A stretch of 64,000 nucleotides of DNA from Lachnospiraceae bacterium MA2020 (lineage in GTDB: Bacteria > Bacillota > Clostridia > Lachnospirales > Lachnospiraceae). Each line of letters starts with the position of its first letter. Position 1 is the first letter of the stretch. Positions 36,149 through 43,520 of this stretch are shown here, piece by piece. A program made the position numbers and the translations under genes. The stretch is from NCBI GenBank assembly GCA_000746015.1, contig JQKK01000006.1, forward strand, positions 124,001-188,000. The letters are read 5' to 3'. The notes below the pieces were generated by a model. That model did no database searches, was not told the origin of the DNA, and saw nothing but the letters and a program-made list of their open reading frames with translations.

Positions 36149-37672
36149 TCATAGCTCAACTACTTTATCCGCAAGCTTTTCCCTAAATCTGACGTCATGC
36201 TCAACGATCAGCATCGTAGGATGATACTCTTCAATCAGTTTTTCTATCTGCATTCTCGAGAATACGTCTATATAATTGAGCGGCTCATCCCATATATACA
36301 CATGAGCCGGTGTCAAAAGACTCGATGCAATAAGTACCTTCTTCTTTTGGCCTTCAGAAAAATCCTCCATATTCTTTTCAAACTGGGCACGATCCATATC
36401 CAGCTGCCTAAGTATCGCGAGCAGAAGACTATAGTCAAGTCCCTTTTCCTTTGCATATTCCTTGATCTTTCCTCTTAGAAATGAAGTATCCTGATTGATA
36501 TAGGATATCACCAGGTTCGGAGCCACATTCAAAGTTCCACTTACCTGAACTCTACTTTTGGCATCTGCTTTCTGCGCATCAAGGATTGCTCTGATAAGTG
36601 TCGATTTTCCGCTGCCGTTCTCTCCTGTGATAAAAATCCTATCTCCCTGAGAAAGCTCAAAATTCAGATCACTCACAACATTTTTCTGTCCATCAGGGTA
36701 CTTAAGCGAAAGATCCCTGCATTCAATAAGCCTTTTCTTATAGTGTTCAAGAGGCATCACTTTTAGATCAATAGTCTCCTCAATATCGTTAAGCAACCCT
36801 TCTTTTTCTTCTATTTCCCTATATGTCCGTTTCTCAAATGACTTTACCCGTGACTGCATCTTCTTTGTCTTGGCTCCGATGTAAGCTCTTGCAGAAATAG
36901 ATCTGTCATGCTCTTTTACCGGATCAAAACCGATCTTCGAATTCTCGCTCTTTTCCGCCCATCTTGCAGTTCTGTCTGCGGCAGATTTCAATTTATCTAT
37001 TTCCTTGATATGTTTATCATTCTCTGCTTTGGAAAACGCATCTGCTCTCTGCTTATTCTCCCACCAGCTCGAAAAATTCCCCTTCTGCACCTCTATCGTC
37101 GCACGGTTCAGGACTAAAACATGGTCTATACAGGCATCTAAAAGATCTCTGTCATGTGATACTAATATAAAGCCTTTCTTCTCTGACAGATACTTTTTTA
37201 CTATATTTCTGGTCTCTTGGTCTAGGTGATTTGTGGGCTCATCTATAAGAAGAAAATCATTCTCATCCGAAAAAAGGACTGCCAGCATGATCTTAGTGCG
37301 CTCTCCAAAGCTAAGGGTTCGAAATGGCCTGTACAAAAGCTCTGCATCAATTGACAGCTTGGGAAGTTCACACATGACTCTCCACGACTCGACACCGCTT
37401 TTCCATTTCTCCATCAATTCATCAGCTGACAGATCACTCTCTTCTTCGCTGACTTTATATGGAAAATAATCAAACCTCACATTTGTTGATATGCTTCCCT
37501 TATATTCATACTTCCCCATAAGCAGATTGAGGAAAGTCGTCTTTCCCTTACCGTTTCGTCCTATAAACCCAAGTTTCCAGCCGGTATCAATCGAAAATGA
37601 AATATTCTCGAATATATTATCAAATGAACCCTCATAACCGAAGGTAAGATCATTTACGCTAATTTGTGACAT
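36149..37672 (-). CDS. Lsa-like ABC-F ribosomal protection protein
   Basis: 507 residues from the ATG with GGGAGG 5 nt upstream; the 32-codon extension in front is out of keeping with the family. Two ABC domains in one chain and no membrane part: Walker A GRNGKGKTT (about 38) and GENGSGKST (about 325), signatures LSFGERTKIML and FSEGQKKKVLI, Walker B LLIDEPTNHLD and VYIWDEPLNYID. The N-terminus and length match the Lsa/Vga group, which removes lincosamide, streptogramin A and pleuromutilin antibiotics from the ribosome. Resistance by this copy is inference. A 24-codon leader ORF ends on its start codon. Confidence 0.88.
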   Translation of the reverse strand: MSQISVNDLTFGYEGSFDNIFENISFSIDTGWKLGFIGRNGKGKTTFLNLLMGKYEYKGSISTNVRFDYFPYKVSEEESDLSADELMEKWKSGVESWRVMCELPKLSIDAELLYRPFRTLSFGERTKIMLAVLFSDENDFLLIDEPTNHLDQETRNIVKKYLSEKKGFILVSHDRDLLDACIDHVLVLNRATIEVQKGNFSSWWENKQRADAFSKAENDKHIKEIDKLKSAADRTARWAEKSENSKIGFDPVKEHDRSISARAYIGAKTKKMQSRVKSFEKRTYREIEEKEGLLNDIEETIDLKVMPLEHYKKRLIECRDLSLKYPDGQKNVVSDLNFELSQGDRIFITGENGSGKSTLIRAILDAQKADAKSRVQVSGTLNVAPNLVISYINQDTSFLRGKIKEYAKEKGLDYSLLLAILRQLDMDRAQFEKNMEDFSEGQKKKVLIASSLLTPAHVYIWDEPLNYIDVFSRMQIEKLIEEYHPTMLIVEHDVRFREKLADKVVEL

Positions 37673-37746
37673 TAATTCCTCCCAGCATTGAAATAGCCTC
37701 CCCAAACCTCTTGATGACATCGCGCTATTCCTAATTCCCTTTTCAT
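37672..37746 (-). CDS. Leader peptide overlapping the ABC-F start codon
   Basis: A 24-codon ORF beginning MKRELGIARCHQ and ending AGRN, whose TAA shares one base with the ABC-F ATG (TAATG). Its own ATG follows GGGAGAAGG at 4 nt. The ABC-F ribosome binding site lies inside the leader, 5-10 nt before the leader stop. This is the geometry of translational coupling or antibiotic-dependent stalling upstream of resistance genes, but no stalling motif is recognised and no antiterminator hairpin is obvious. Confidence 0.6.
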   Translation of the reverse strand: MKRELGIARCHQEVWGGYFNAGRN

Positions 37747-37778
37747 AATACCTTCTCCCAATAATCAAATTCTGTTGA

Positions 37779-38138
37779 TTATGAAAATTTCTTTTTCAAT
37801 GCTATCTCTGTTGGTATAATCGTCCCTACCAGTAATACTACTTGAACCATAACTATATAGAAACTAACCATCCCAATCCTATCTTCATCACTAGAAATAA
37901 AAGGTATCAAAACCAATAACGACGGTAACAATGATATAAGTCCTAGCCTATACCACAAACGACCACAATACTCATTTCCAAATTTCCAAGTATCAGCATT
38001 TCTCATAGACCTTTTAGTTCTATACCCTATTATTGCATTTATTTCTTTTGGATAGTGTTTCCACATAAACCTCCCCAGAATTATCATAAGAACAGGTGTT
38101 AAGCAATTACATACCATCATAAAACCCCAAAACCACAT
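37779..38138 (-). CDS. SdpI-like small membrane protein
   Basis: 119 residues, ATG with GGAGG 7 nt upstream. Three hydrophobic segments with the SdpI/YhfL-type motif KEINAIIGYRTKRSMRN and TWKFGNEYCGRLWYRLG, known from the SdpI immunity protein family. The C-terminal part VVLLVGTIIPTEIALKKKF occurs again as a gene remnant at 39826-39900. Monocistronic; could protect against a membrane-active peptide, but no toxin is nearby. Confidence 0.75.
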   Translation of the reverse strand: MWFWGFMMVCNCLTPVLMIILGRFMWKHYPKEINAIIGYRTKRSMRNADTWKFGNEYCGRLWYRLGLISLLPSLLVLIPFISSDEDRIGMVSFYIVMVQVVLLVGTIIPTEIALKKKFS

Positions 38139-38195
38139 TCCTTATCCTCCATAATAATCTCCAAAAAGCAAAAATCCTAGTTTAAAAATGTCTGA

Positions 38196-38753
38196 TTACA
38201 ATCTTTTATACATTAATATTTCATCTATACTTTCACCCGTATCTAAACGAAACGCATCCGGAAAGCGTCCGCATTCAACAAATCCCATCTTTTTATATAG
38301 TCCTCTTGCCGGCATATTGTCAGAAAGCACTCCTAATTCCATATATTCATATCCAACATCTTTTGCAAACTCAATTGCTCTCTCCATTAGTATTGTTCCT
38401 AAGCCATAACCATAAAATTCTTTTTTTACAGCTAGCCCAACATTACAACGGTGAGCTGTCTTTCTACCCTTTCCAACACTACGTATCGCTATATTTCCAA
38501 TAATTCTTCCTTCATGAAAAATAGAAATCATTCCCTGTCTTTCGTCATTTTCTAAAATACTCTGACGTTCTTGTTCTGCCAATATATCATTTTTAGACTG
38601 TCCTATTTCATCTCCATATCTAGACATAAAATGTGTTTCATTGGACACCTGCCTCATAAAATCAAGAAATTCTTCTGTATAACTAGATCCAATAGATGAA
38701 ATATTTAATTCTATTCCATTCCCACACGTGAACTGTTCTGATTCTAAATGCAT
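38196..38753 (-). CDS. GNAT-family N-acetyltransferase
   Basis: 185 residues, ATG with AAGGGG 6 nt upstream. GNAT fold: IGNIAIRSVGKGRKTAH then the acetyl-CoA site VKKEFYGYGLGTILMERAIEFAKDVG (key residues YGYGLGT, near 105-112) and the C-terminal ELGVLSDNMPARGLYKKMGF. Substrate unknown. Lone gene between the SdpI-like gene and a ketopantoate reductase homologue. Confidence 0.88.
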   Translation of the reverse strand: MHLESEQFTCGNGIELNISSIGSSYTEEFLDFMRQVSNETHFMSRYGDEIGQSKNDILAEQERQSILENDERQGMISIFHEGRIIGNIAIRSVGKGRKTAHRCNVGLAVKKEFYGYGLGTILMERAIEFAKDVGYEYMELGVLSDNMPARGLYKKMGFVECGRFPDAFRLDTGESIDEILMYKRL

Positions 38754-38806
38754 AATATTCCCCTTAAAAATAGAAGATTTCTTTTTAATCCGTAAACTTG
38801 AATTCT

Positions 38807-39757
38807 CTATGCAATAATGCGTTCTATGTTTTTATAAAAAATAGGAAGTTCTAATCCTTGTTTTTTCCCCTCATCATACACACATTTACAGCCATATAAA
38901 ATATCATTAACATCATTGTGCAGTGTCATGATTCGTGAAGTAAGCTCATTGGATGAAAACAGTTTCTTCATTGCGATTCCAGCAATTCCAGCAGGAATTT
39001 TATATGGCAAAAGTTCATTTTTATATAGGTTCAAATTAACACCGCGGGCCTCTACAACTTTTAATGTTTCGCGAATAGATTTTACAGCTTGCTTAAGTGC
39101 TTTAGCATCATTCATTAAATCCTTGGCCAATTTATTAGGATTATCGATTCCACCATTTCTGCCAGCTGTGGAAGTCACTCCCGCATTAATAGCCATATGA
39201 ATCCAAATCCACTCAAGCATGTCAAAAGGTATCTCTTGCTTAATATCAGCTGAATTAAAAAGAGTGATTAAATCTGAGTAATTTTCGATATTAGTCTTTT
39301 CTTCAGCCTCAAGCATTATATGATCAAATAACACACAATTAAGAATCCAATCACTCTCCATATGCCCACCGGCTGTTGGGAAAGCTATAACGTAATTAAA
39401 ATCCCCTATAATTTGTTCCACTTCTATACGTTTGTTCCAGAAATTACAAAAAAGCACAATAGTTCCTTTAATGTTTCTCTTACGAATAGTATCTAAAGCA
39501 CTCCCAAGATTCCCACTTGCTACACTAACAAATATAAAATCAAATTCATCATTTTCTTTTGCAGGCAAAACATTGTATATACCATCTTTTTCTTCACCTT
39601 TATTCTCATATCGCCCATCTAATAAATGAACAGAGATTGTAGATGGTATCTCTTTCTTACCATCTCTCAAAATGTGAAATGTTTCATGCCCCGCTTTTTG
39701 AAAAGCGTATGCATATGTTGTTCCTATTACACCTAAACCCAATATTGCCACTCTCAT
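38807..39757 (-). CDS. Ketopantoate reductase-like NAD(P)-binding protein (ApbA/PanE family)
   Basis: 316 residues, ATG with AGGAG 7 nt upstream. Rossmann start VAILGLGVIGTTYAYAFQ, then a second domain with FPTAGGHMESDWIL and WIHMAINAGVTSTAGRNGG (near 190), the expected position of the conserved helix in PanE-type enzymes. True PanE has a catalytic Lys near residue 175; here the region reads PFDMLEWIW with no clear match, so the substrate may differ. Not next to panB or panC, so a pantothenate role is uncertain. Confidence 0.78.
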   Translation of the reverse strand: MRVAILGLGVIGTTYAYAFQKAGHETFHILRDGKKEIPSTISVHLLDGRYENKGEEKDGIYNVLPAKENDEFDFIFVSVASGNLGSALDTIRKRNIKGTIVLFCNFWNKRIEVEQIIGDFNYVIAFPTAGGHMESDWILNCVLFDHIMLEAEEKTNIENYSDLITLFNSADIKQEIPFDMLEWIWIHMAINAGVTSTAGRNGGIDNPNKLAKDLMNDAKALKQAVKSIRETLKVVEARGVNLNLYKNELLPYKIPAGIAGIAMKKLFSSNELTSRIMTLHNDVNDILYGCKCVYDEGKKQGLELPIFYKNIERIIA

Positions 39758-39768
39758 GATGTCTCTCC

Positions 39769-39786
39769 TATAAACTGCGATTTATC
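39769..39786 (-). repeat. Short leader motif shared with TSUP gene
   Basis: TATAAACTGCGATTTATC (18 nt) differs at two positions from the sequence at 48711-48728. Both copies sit 10-30 nt upstream of a start codon (PanE-like gene here, TSUP gene there), which suggests a shared promoter or insertion junction. Confidence 0.4.
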
Positions 39787-39825
39787 CTTCTTTAACCTTT
39801 CTTCCCGGTGATCAAAATTTGTTGA

Positions 39826-39900
39826 TTACGAAAATTTCTTTTTCAATGCTATCTTTGTTGGTATAATCGTTCCTACCAGTAATACTACTTGAACCATAAC
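39826..39900 (-). pseudogene. C-terminal remnant of a second SdpI-like gene
   Basis: The frame encodes VMVQVVLLVGTIIPTKIALK and the stop, almost identical to the end of the SdpI-like protein at 37779. DNA similarity extends past the stop on both sides (roughly 39795-39900 against 37745-37852, including GAAAATTTCTTTTTCAATGC). Upstream the similarity ends abruptly at the repeat copy beginning at 39902, so the gene was cut there. Confidence 0.7.
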
Positions 39901-39901
39901 T

Positions 39902-40070
39902 AAAAACAAAAAAGCCAAGCTCAACGCTCGGCTTGTAGCAATTGCGAAATAATTATCTCTTTGATAACGATTAATGCTTCGAAAGTGCCGTATTTTCAGC
40001 ATTTTCAAGTCAAGTTGCTGTTTACCTGTTGTGTACGGTAGAAAGCTCAGGGCTACTGTGCACAACTGAT
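39902..40070. repeat. Structured repeat, copy A
   Basis: Contains a terminator-like hairpin AGCCAAGC/GCTCGGCT (39913-39933, minus-strand U-run TTTTTTGTTTTT) and a 14-bp hairpin 40028-40041 with 40053-40066, loop AAAGCTCAGGG. The arms are GTTGTGTACGGTAG and CTACTGTGCACAAC. See copies at 43351 and 47593. Two base pairs differ from copy C by matched changes on both arms. Lies downstream of the LuxR-type gene. Confidence 0.8.
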
Positions 40071-40149
40071 TGCATATTCATCAAACTTTCCGCTTGATGA
40101 GGCTCTTTTCACTATATCAGTTACAAAACACTTCTAGCTTAAAATACAT

Positions 40150-40389
40150 TCAGTCCTGATTATTTACAAACAATTCCTGGAATTCCTTTCTTCCCGGAAC
40201 CCACGCTTTCTCATAAATATGCGTAAAATGATTCTTAACAGTCTGCTCCGATATTCCAAGCATATATGCTATTCTTCTATTTGAAAAACCGGACACCTTC
40301 AGAAAGCCCAGCTCCAGCTCACGTCTAGTAAAGCTGTATTTCTGAGCAACTTTGAGATACTGCTGTTTTGTTATCTCATTTTTCGTCAT
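40150..40389 (-). CDS. Small LuxR-type helix-turn-helix protein
   Basis: 79 residues. The start overlaps the preceding stop as ATGA. Nearly the whole protein is a LuxR/NarL HTH: SFTRRELELGFLKVSGFSNR then RIAYMLGISEQTVKNHFTHI. No receiver or sensor domain is present, so it would be a single-domain DNA-binding protein controlled by another partner, plausibly the co-encoded membrane protein. Confidence 0.8.
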   Translation of the reverse strand: MTKNEITKQQYLKVAQKYSFTRRELELGFLKVSGFSNRRIAYMLGISEQTVKNHFTHIYEKAWVPGRKEFQELFVNNQD

Positions 40390-40859
40390 TCTCCCAGATC
40401 CATTTCTTCATTCATCTTCCGCTCTGCATTCAGCCTCAGTGGAAGAAGCAAAAACTCAATAATAACTGCATATAATCCGGCCAGAAAACAGACTGCCAAA
40501 TTGGGACCTATCGTATATGGATCGTCTAATCGTCCCATCAACAGAACTCCTGATATGATTATTGCAAAAAGAGCTGCATATATAGTAAGCTTCTGTGCCG
40601 CATCGACAGCGCCTATTATATTTTTCAGTTCTAGTAGCTTATAATCTCGTATCCCAACAGAAAATGACTTTACAAAATCTTTCCACTCTCCCATAATTAT
40701 CAGACCAGGGATAAACACTATCAGTATAAGGAATAATGATGGCAAATCCACAAACCATGCTACATCCGACAACTTAAATCCACATAAAACAATCTGACTC
40801 AAAAATACAGTAACAAATAATAACAATTCTCCAAGTATTACTGTGCGTATGTTCCTCAT
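40386..40859 (-). CDS. Reduced MotA/ExbB-like membrane protein
   Basis: 157 residues from the ATG with AAGGAGG 5 nt upstream; 34 codons of open frame in front have no ribosome binding site. Four hydrophobic segments. Two stretches resemble MotA: VDLPSLFLILIVFIPGLIIM with GEWKDFVKSFSVG, and ALFAIIISGVLLMGRLDD followed by YTIGPNLAVCFLAGLYAVII. The cytoplasmic domain between helices 2 and 3 is very short. It could be a minimal channel or a sensor that holds the LuxR-like protein; I do not recognise a named family. Translationally coupled with the LuxR-type gene. Confidence 0.6.
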   Translation of the reverse strand: MRNIRTVILGELLLFVTVFLSQIVLCGFKLSDVAWFVDLPSLFLILIVFIPGLIIMGEWKDFVKSFSVGIRDYKLLELKNIIGAVDAAQKLTIYAALFAIIISGVLLMGRLDDPYTIGPNLAVCFLAGLYAVIIEFLLLPLRLNAERKMNEEMDLGE

Positions 40860-41072
40860 AGGCGCCTCCTTTGTAAATGTCTTGATCTGCAGGTATCTTA
40901 ATATGACAATATCATATATATCACTCAAAAAATATAGTACCTTTTGATGCAAAGCACTCACCCTACATCATCTGATTGATTTATATGTGACAGCCTTCTT
41001 GTAGTTCTAAGTGCTTTGTTTTAGACATTTGTAGGAATTAAGGGTGAGCCGTTTTTATATTTATCTTCGGGT

Positions 41073-41630
41073 TTAATACACAACTATACCTATTGCTGCC
41101 GCAATACAAATCAATACGATTGGTGATATCCCAAATTTAACTATTTTCCTGGAACCAAAGTAAACAGCAACCAAAACAAGGCATACCACTACTGATTTTA
41201 TATCTGGAGAAACTAATTTTTCCTTTATAACTGTATTTTGCATGATCATGCTGAAACCCATTGCCAGGATTATCCCCATGATACATGGTTTCAATCCTCT
41301 TAGTACTGCCTGTGCATAGGGATTTTTTAACAATCCTTTCATCATGATCATTATAAGTATGATAATCACAAACGCAGGAAGGACAACTGAAAATGTTGCA
41401 ATCAAAGCCCCGGGAATCCCTGCCGTCATGCTGCCCACATATGTTGCCATGTTGACCATTATAGGTCCGGGGGTACTTTCGCTTACAGCAATCATATAGG
41501 CAAGCTGTTCATCATTGATCCAGCCATAATGCAATACCACATCTCTAATAAGCGGTATTGCCGCGTAAGCTCCGCCGAACGAAAATAAGCCAACCTTCAG
41601 AAATCCAAGGAAGAGATCAATATATATCAT
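41073..41630 (-). CDS. Chromate transporter (half-size, ChrA family)
   Basis: 185 residues. One ChrA domain with LFSFGGAYAAIPLIRDVVL near 15-30 and SESTPGPIMVNMATYVGSM near 50-70. Half-size ChrA proteins work in pairs of opposite orientation, as here with the gene upstream; the ATG overlaps its stop (ATGA). Expected to move chromate or sulfate-like anions across the membrane; resistance not shown. Confidence 0.9.
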   Translation of the reverse strand: MIYIDLFLGFLKVGLFSFGGAYAAIPLIRDVVLHYGWINDEQLAYMIAVSESTPGPIMVNMATYVGSMTAGIPGALIATFSVVLPAFVIIILIMIMMKGLLKNPYAQAVLRGLKPCIMGIILAMGFSMIMQNTVIKEKLVSPDIKSVVVCLVLVAVYFGSRKIVKFGISPIVLICIAAAIGIVVY

Positions 41631-42211
41631 AAGTTCTGTCCCTCCCTTTTCATATTATTGCTGACACAAAATGCTATAAGGCTGCAAAGACCCGCTGCAA
41701 CCATCAAAGTTATTGATGATATCTTTATCGAGAAAAGATTTACAGCCATCATAATAAGAAAAACCGTTGTCAATACAGTCATCTGAAACGGTTTCTTCGG
41801 CATCTTTGCTATCATCTTAAATGCTGCATCTAATATAAGTATGCCTACGGCAATCTTTATCCCCTTAAATGCACTGGCTATCCAATCAATTTCGAGAAAG
41901 CTGTCAAGGAACAATGAGATCAGATAGATAATAATAAATGACGGAAGAATTACTCCTACTGTTGCAGCAATCGCTCCTGCAATTCCCCTCATCTTATATC
42001 CCACATAAGTTGCACAGTTTATCGCGATCGGACCAGGTGTTGATTCAGCAATGACTGTGATATCCATCATCTCATCGTGGCTGATCCACTTTTTCTTTTC
42101 CACACAGATATCCTGTATCAGTGAAATCATGGCATAACCGCCGCCAAAAGTAAAAAGTCCGATTCTTGCAAACGTACAGAAAAGTTCAATGACCACATTT
42201 TTCTCCTTCAT
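41627..42211 (-). CDS. Chromate transporter (half-size, ChrA family)
   Basis: 194 residues. Partner of the downstream half transporter: LFTFGGGYAMISLIQDICV and AESTPGPIAINCATYVGYK carry the same family motifs. About five hydrophobic segments. Starts within the stop of the acetyltransferase gene (4-nt overlap), so the three genes are probably one transcript. Confidence 0.9.
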   Translation of the reverse strand: MKEKNVVIELFCTFARIGLFTFGGGYAMISLIQDICVEKKKWISHDEMMDITVIAESTPGPIAINCATYVGYKMRGIAGAIAATVGVILPSFIIIYLISLFLDSFLEIDWIASAFKGIKIAVGILILDAAFKMIAKMPKKPFQMTVLTTVFLIMMAVNLFSIKISSITLMVAAGLCSLIAFCVSNNMKREGQNL

Positions 42212-42738
42212 ACAGCAGTAGCCTCTTCACGAAAGATTACCGATACATGAGTGATCTTATTATCAGGATCTGCATATTCCTTCTCAAAATGCATACCTAT
42301 AGATTCTGCAGTCTTATAGGAACCGACATTTGTATATTTACAATATGAATAGAGTGCGGGATAATCCGTCTTGGCAAAAGCCCAGTCACGGACAGCGGCG
42401 GCTGCTTCTTTGGCATAGCCTTGCCGCTGCAGATCTGCACGTATGTGATAACCAATCTCGGGCAGCATTTCACCCTCAATATTCTGAAGTGTCAATCCGC
42501 AGTCTCCGATCATCTCTCCGGTATTTTTCAAGCATACAGCCCACAGTCCAAAACCATTATCACGGTAGCGGTTCATGTTTCTTTCAATCCAGCTTCTAAC
42601 CCTTTCCTCGTCAAAAATATAAGGATAATGCTGCATAATATTTGTGTCAGCAAGGACCTTGTACAATGCGTCAAAGTCGTCCATATTCATTTCGCGCAGA
42701 AACAGCCTGTCTGTTTCCAATATATTTTTTTGTTCCAT
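42208..42738 (-). CDS. RimJ/RimL-type GNAT N-acetyltransferase
   Basis: 176 residues, ATG with AGGAGAAGG upstream. Starts LETDRLFLREMNMDDFDAL, has the acetyl-CoA loop IRADLQRQGYAKEAAAAVRD (near 110-125) and the closing segment YTNVGSYKTAESIGMHFEKE. This subgroup acetylates N-termini or small amines; the target is unknown. First gene of the operon with the two ChrA halves. Confidence 0.88.
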   Translation of the reverse strand: MEQKNILETDRLFLREMNMDDFDALYKVLADTNIMQHYPYIFDEERVRSWIERNMNRYRDNGFGLWAVCLKNTGEMIGDCGLTLQNIEGEMLPEIGYHIRADLQRQGYAKEAAAAVRDWAFAKTDYPALYSYCKYTNVGSYKTAESIGMHFEKEYADPDNKITHVSVIFREEATAV

Positions 42739-42850
42739 TTAAGCCCTTCTCCTTAGTATGATTTGATTTTATTACACACCGCAATTAAATTTATAACAAT
42801 CATTCCTTATAGTACCCAATGTACTGGCAAAAAACAAGGGCGTTTTCTCT

Positions 42851-42940
42851 TCATATCACCTTCGATAATAAAGCTTTATAGGTTCTATCAATCGCAAAAG
42901 CTCCCAATGGTGCGGTTATTACTATAGGCAGGAACAAAAC
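42851..42940 (-). pseudogene. Possible C-terminal remnant of a cation/proton antiporter
   Basis: The frame ending at 42851 reads LPIVITAPLGAFAIDRTYKA then a few more residues and TGA. ITAPLGA-ID-TYKKLL resembles the end of CPA-type sodium/proton antiporters. No start codon or upstream body is present; about 27 codons remain. Confidence 0.35.
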
Positions 42941-42990
42941 ACAAAAGCTGATAACCCCTGCGTTATTTACTCGCAGAAGTCATCAGCTTT
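42940..42990 (-). terminator. Terminator after the MetE-family remnant
   Basis: AAAGCTGAT and ATCAGCTTT as outer arms, CTGCG and CGCAG inside; on the minus strand TTTTGTGTTTTG follows. It lies 38 nt beyond the remnant's stop codon. Confidence 0.7.
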
Positions 42991-43027
42991 AATAAGCGGT
43001 TCAAGTAATAATTACTTAGGGAGAACT

Positions 43028-43297
43028 TCATTCCCAAACTTCTTCAGCTATCTCTTTCACAAGTTTAAGTTTTGCCCACTGTTCTTCTTCTGTAAGCTTA
43101 TTGCCAATCTCACATGAAGCAAATCCACACTGTGGACTGAGGCACAGTCTATCAATTGGAACATACTTTGCTGCTTCATGAATTCTCTCAATAATTATCT
43201 GCTTATCCTCAAGCTTCGAAGACTTTGTTGTAATAAGACCAAGAACAACTTTCTTATCCTCTGAAATCTTGGAAAGTGGTGCAAATCTGAGCCTGTT
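43028..43297 (-). pseudogene. C-terminal fragment of a MetE-family (YxjG/YxjH-like) methionine synthase
   Basis: About 89 codons open from an in-frame TAG (43298) to the TGA at 43028: RLRFAPLSKISEDKKVVLGL, then DRLCLSPQCGFASCEIGNKL near the end. The SPQCGF segment carries the zinc-binding Cys of cobalamin-independent methionine synthase relatives. The full protein is about 370 residues, so three quarters at the N-terminal side are missing. The breakpoint at about 43298 adjoins repeat copy B. Confidence 0.85.
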
Positions 43298-43350
43298 CTA
43301 CACTTATTTTTCTATATAAACTTGTTGAAATACACCCCTACCCCAGGAAC

Positions 43351-43492
43351 AAAAAAGACCCGGTACTATTTGTACCAAGTCTTCTGAAATCTGCATCCAT
43401 ATTTTTACAAAAACTCATCTCTATGTTTCTCAATGTTTACTCGCTGTTTACCTGCTGCGTACGGTAGAAAGCTCAGGGCTACTGTATGTGGC
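43351..43492. repeat. Structured repeat, copy B
   Basis: Terminator-like hairpin GACCCGGTAC/GTACCAAGTC (43357-43381, best pairing on the minus strand, followed there by TTTTTTG) and the 14-bp hairpin 43454-43467 with 43479-43492, loop AAAGCTCAGGG. Arms are GCTGCGTACGGTAG and CTACTGTATGTGGC. The segment AGTCTTCTGAAATCTGCA is shared with copy C. Lies directly downstream of the tannase-like gene. Confidence 0.8.
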
Positions 43493-43520
43493 TGATAGCA
43501 ATTCTATTATTTCTTTAATT

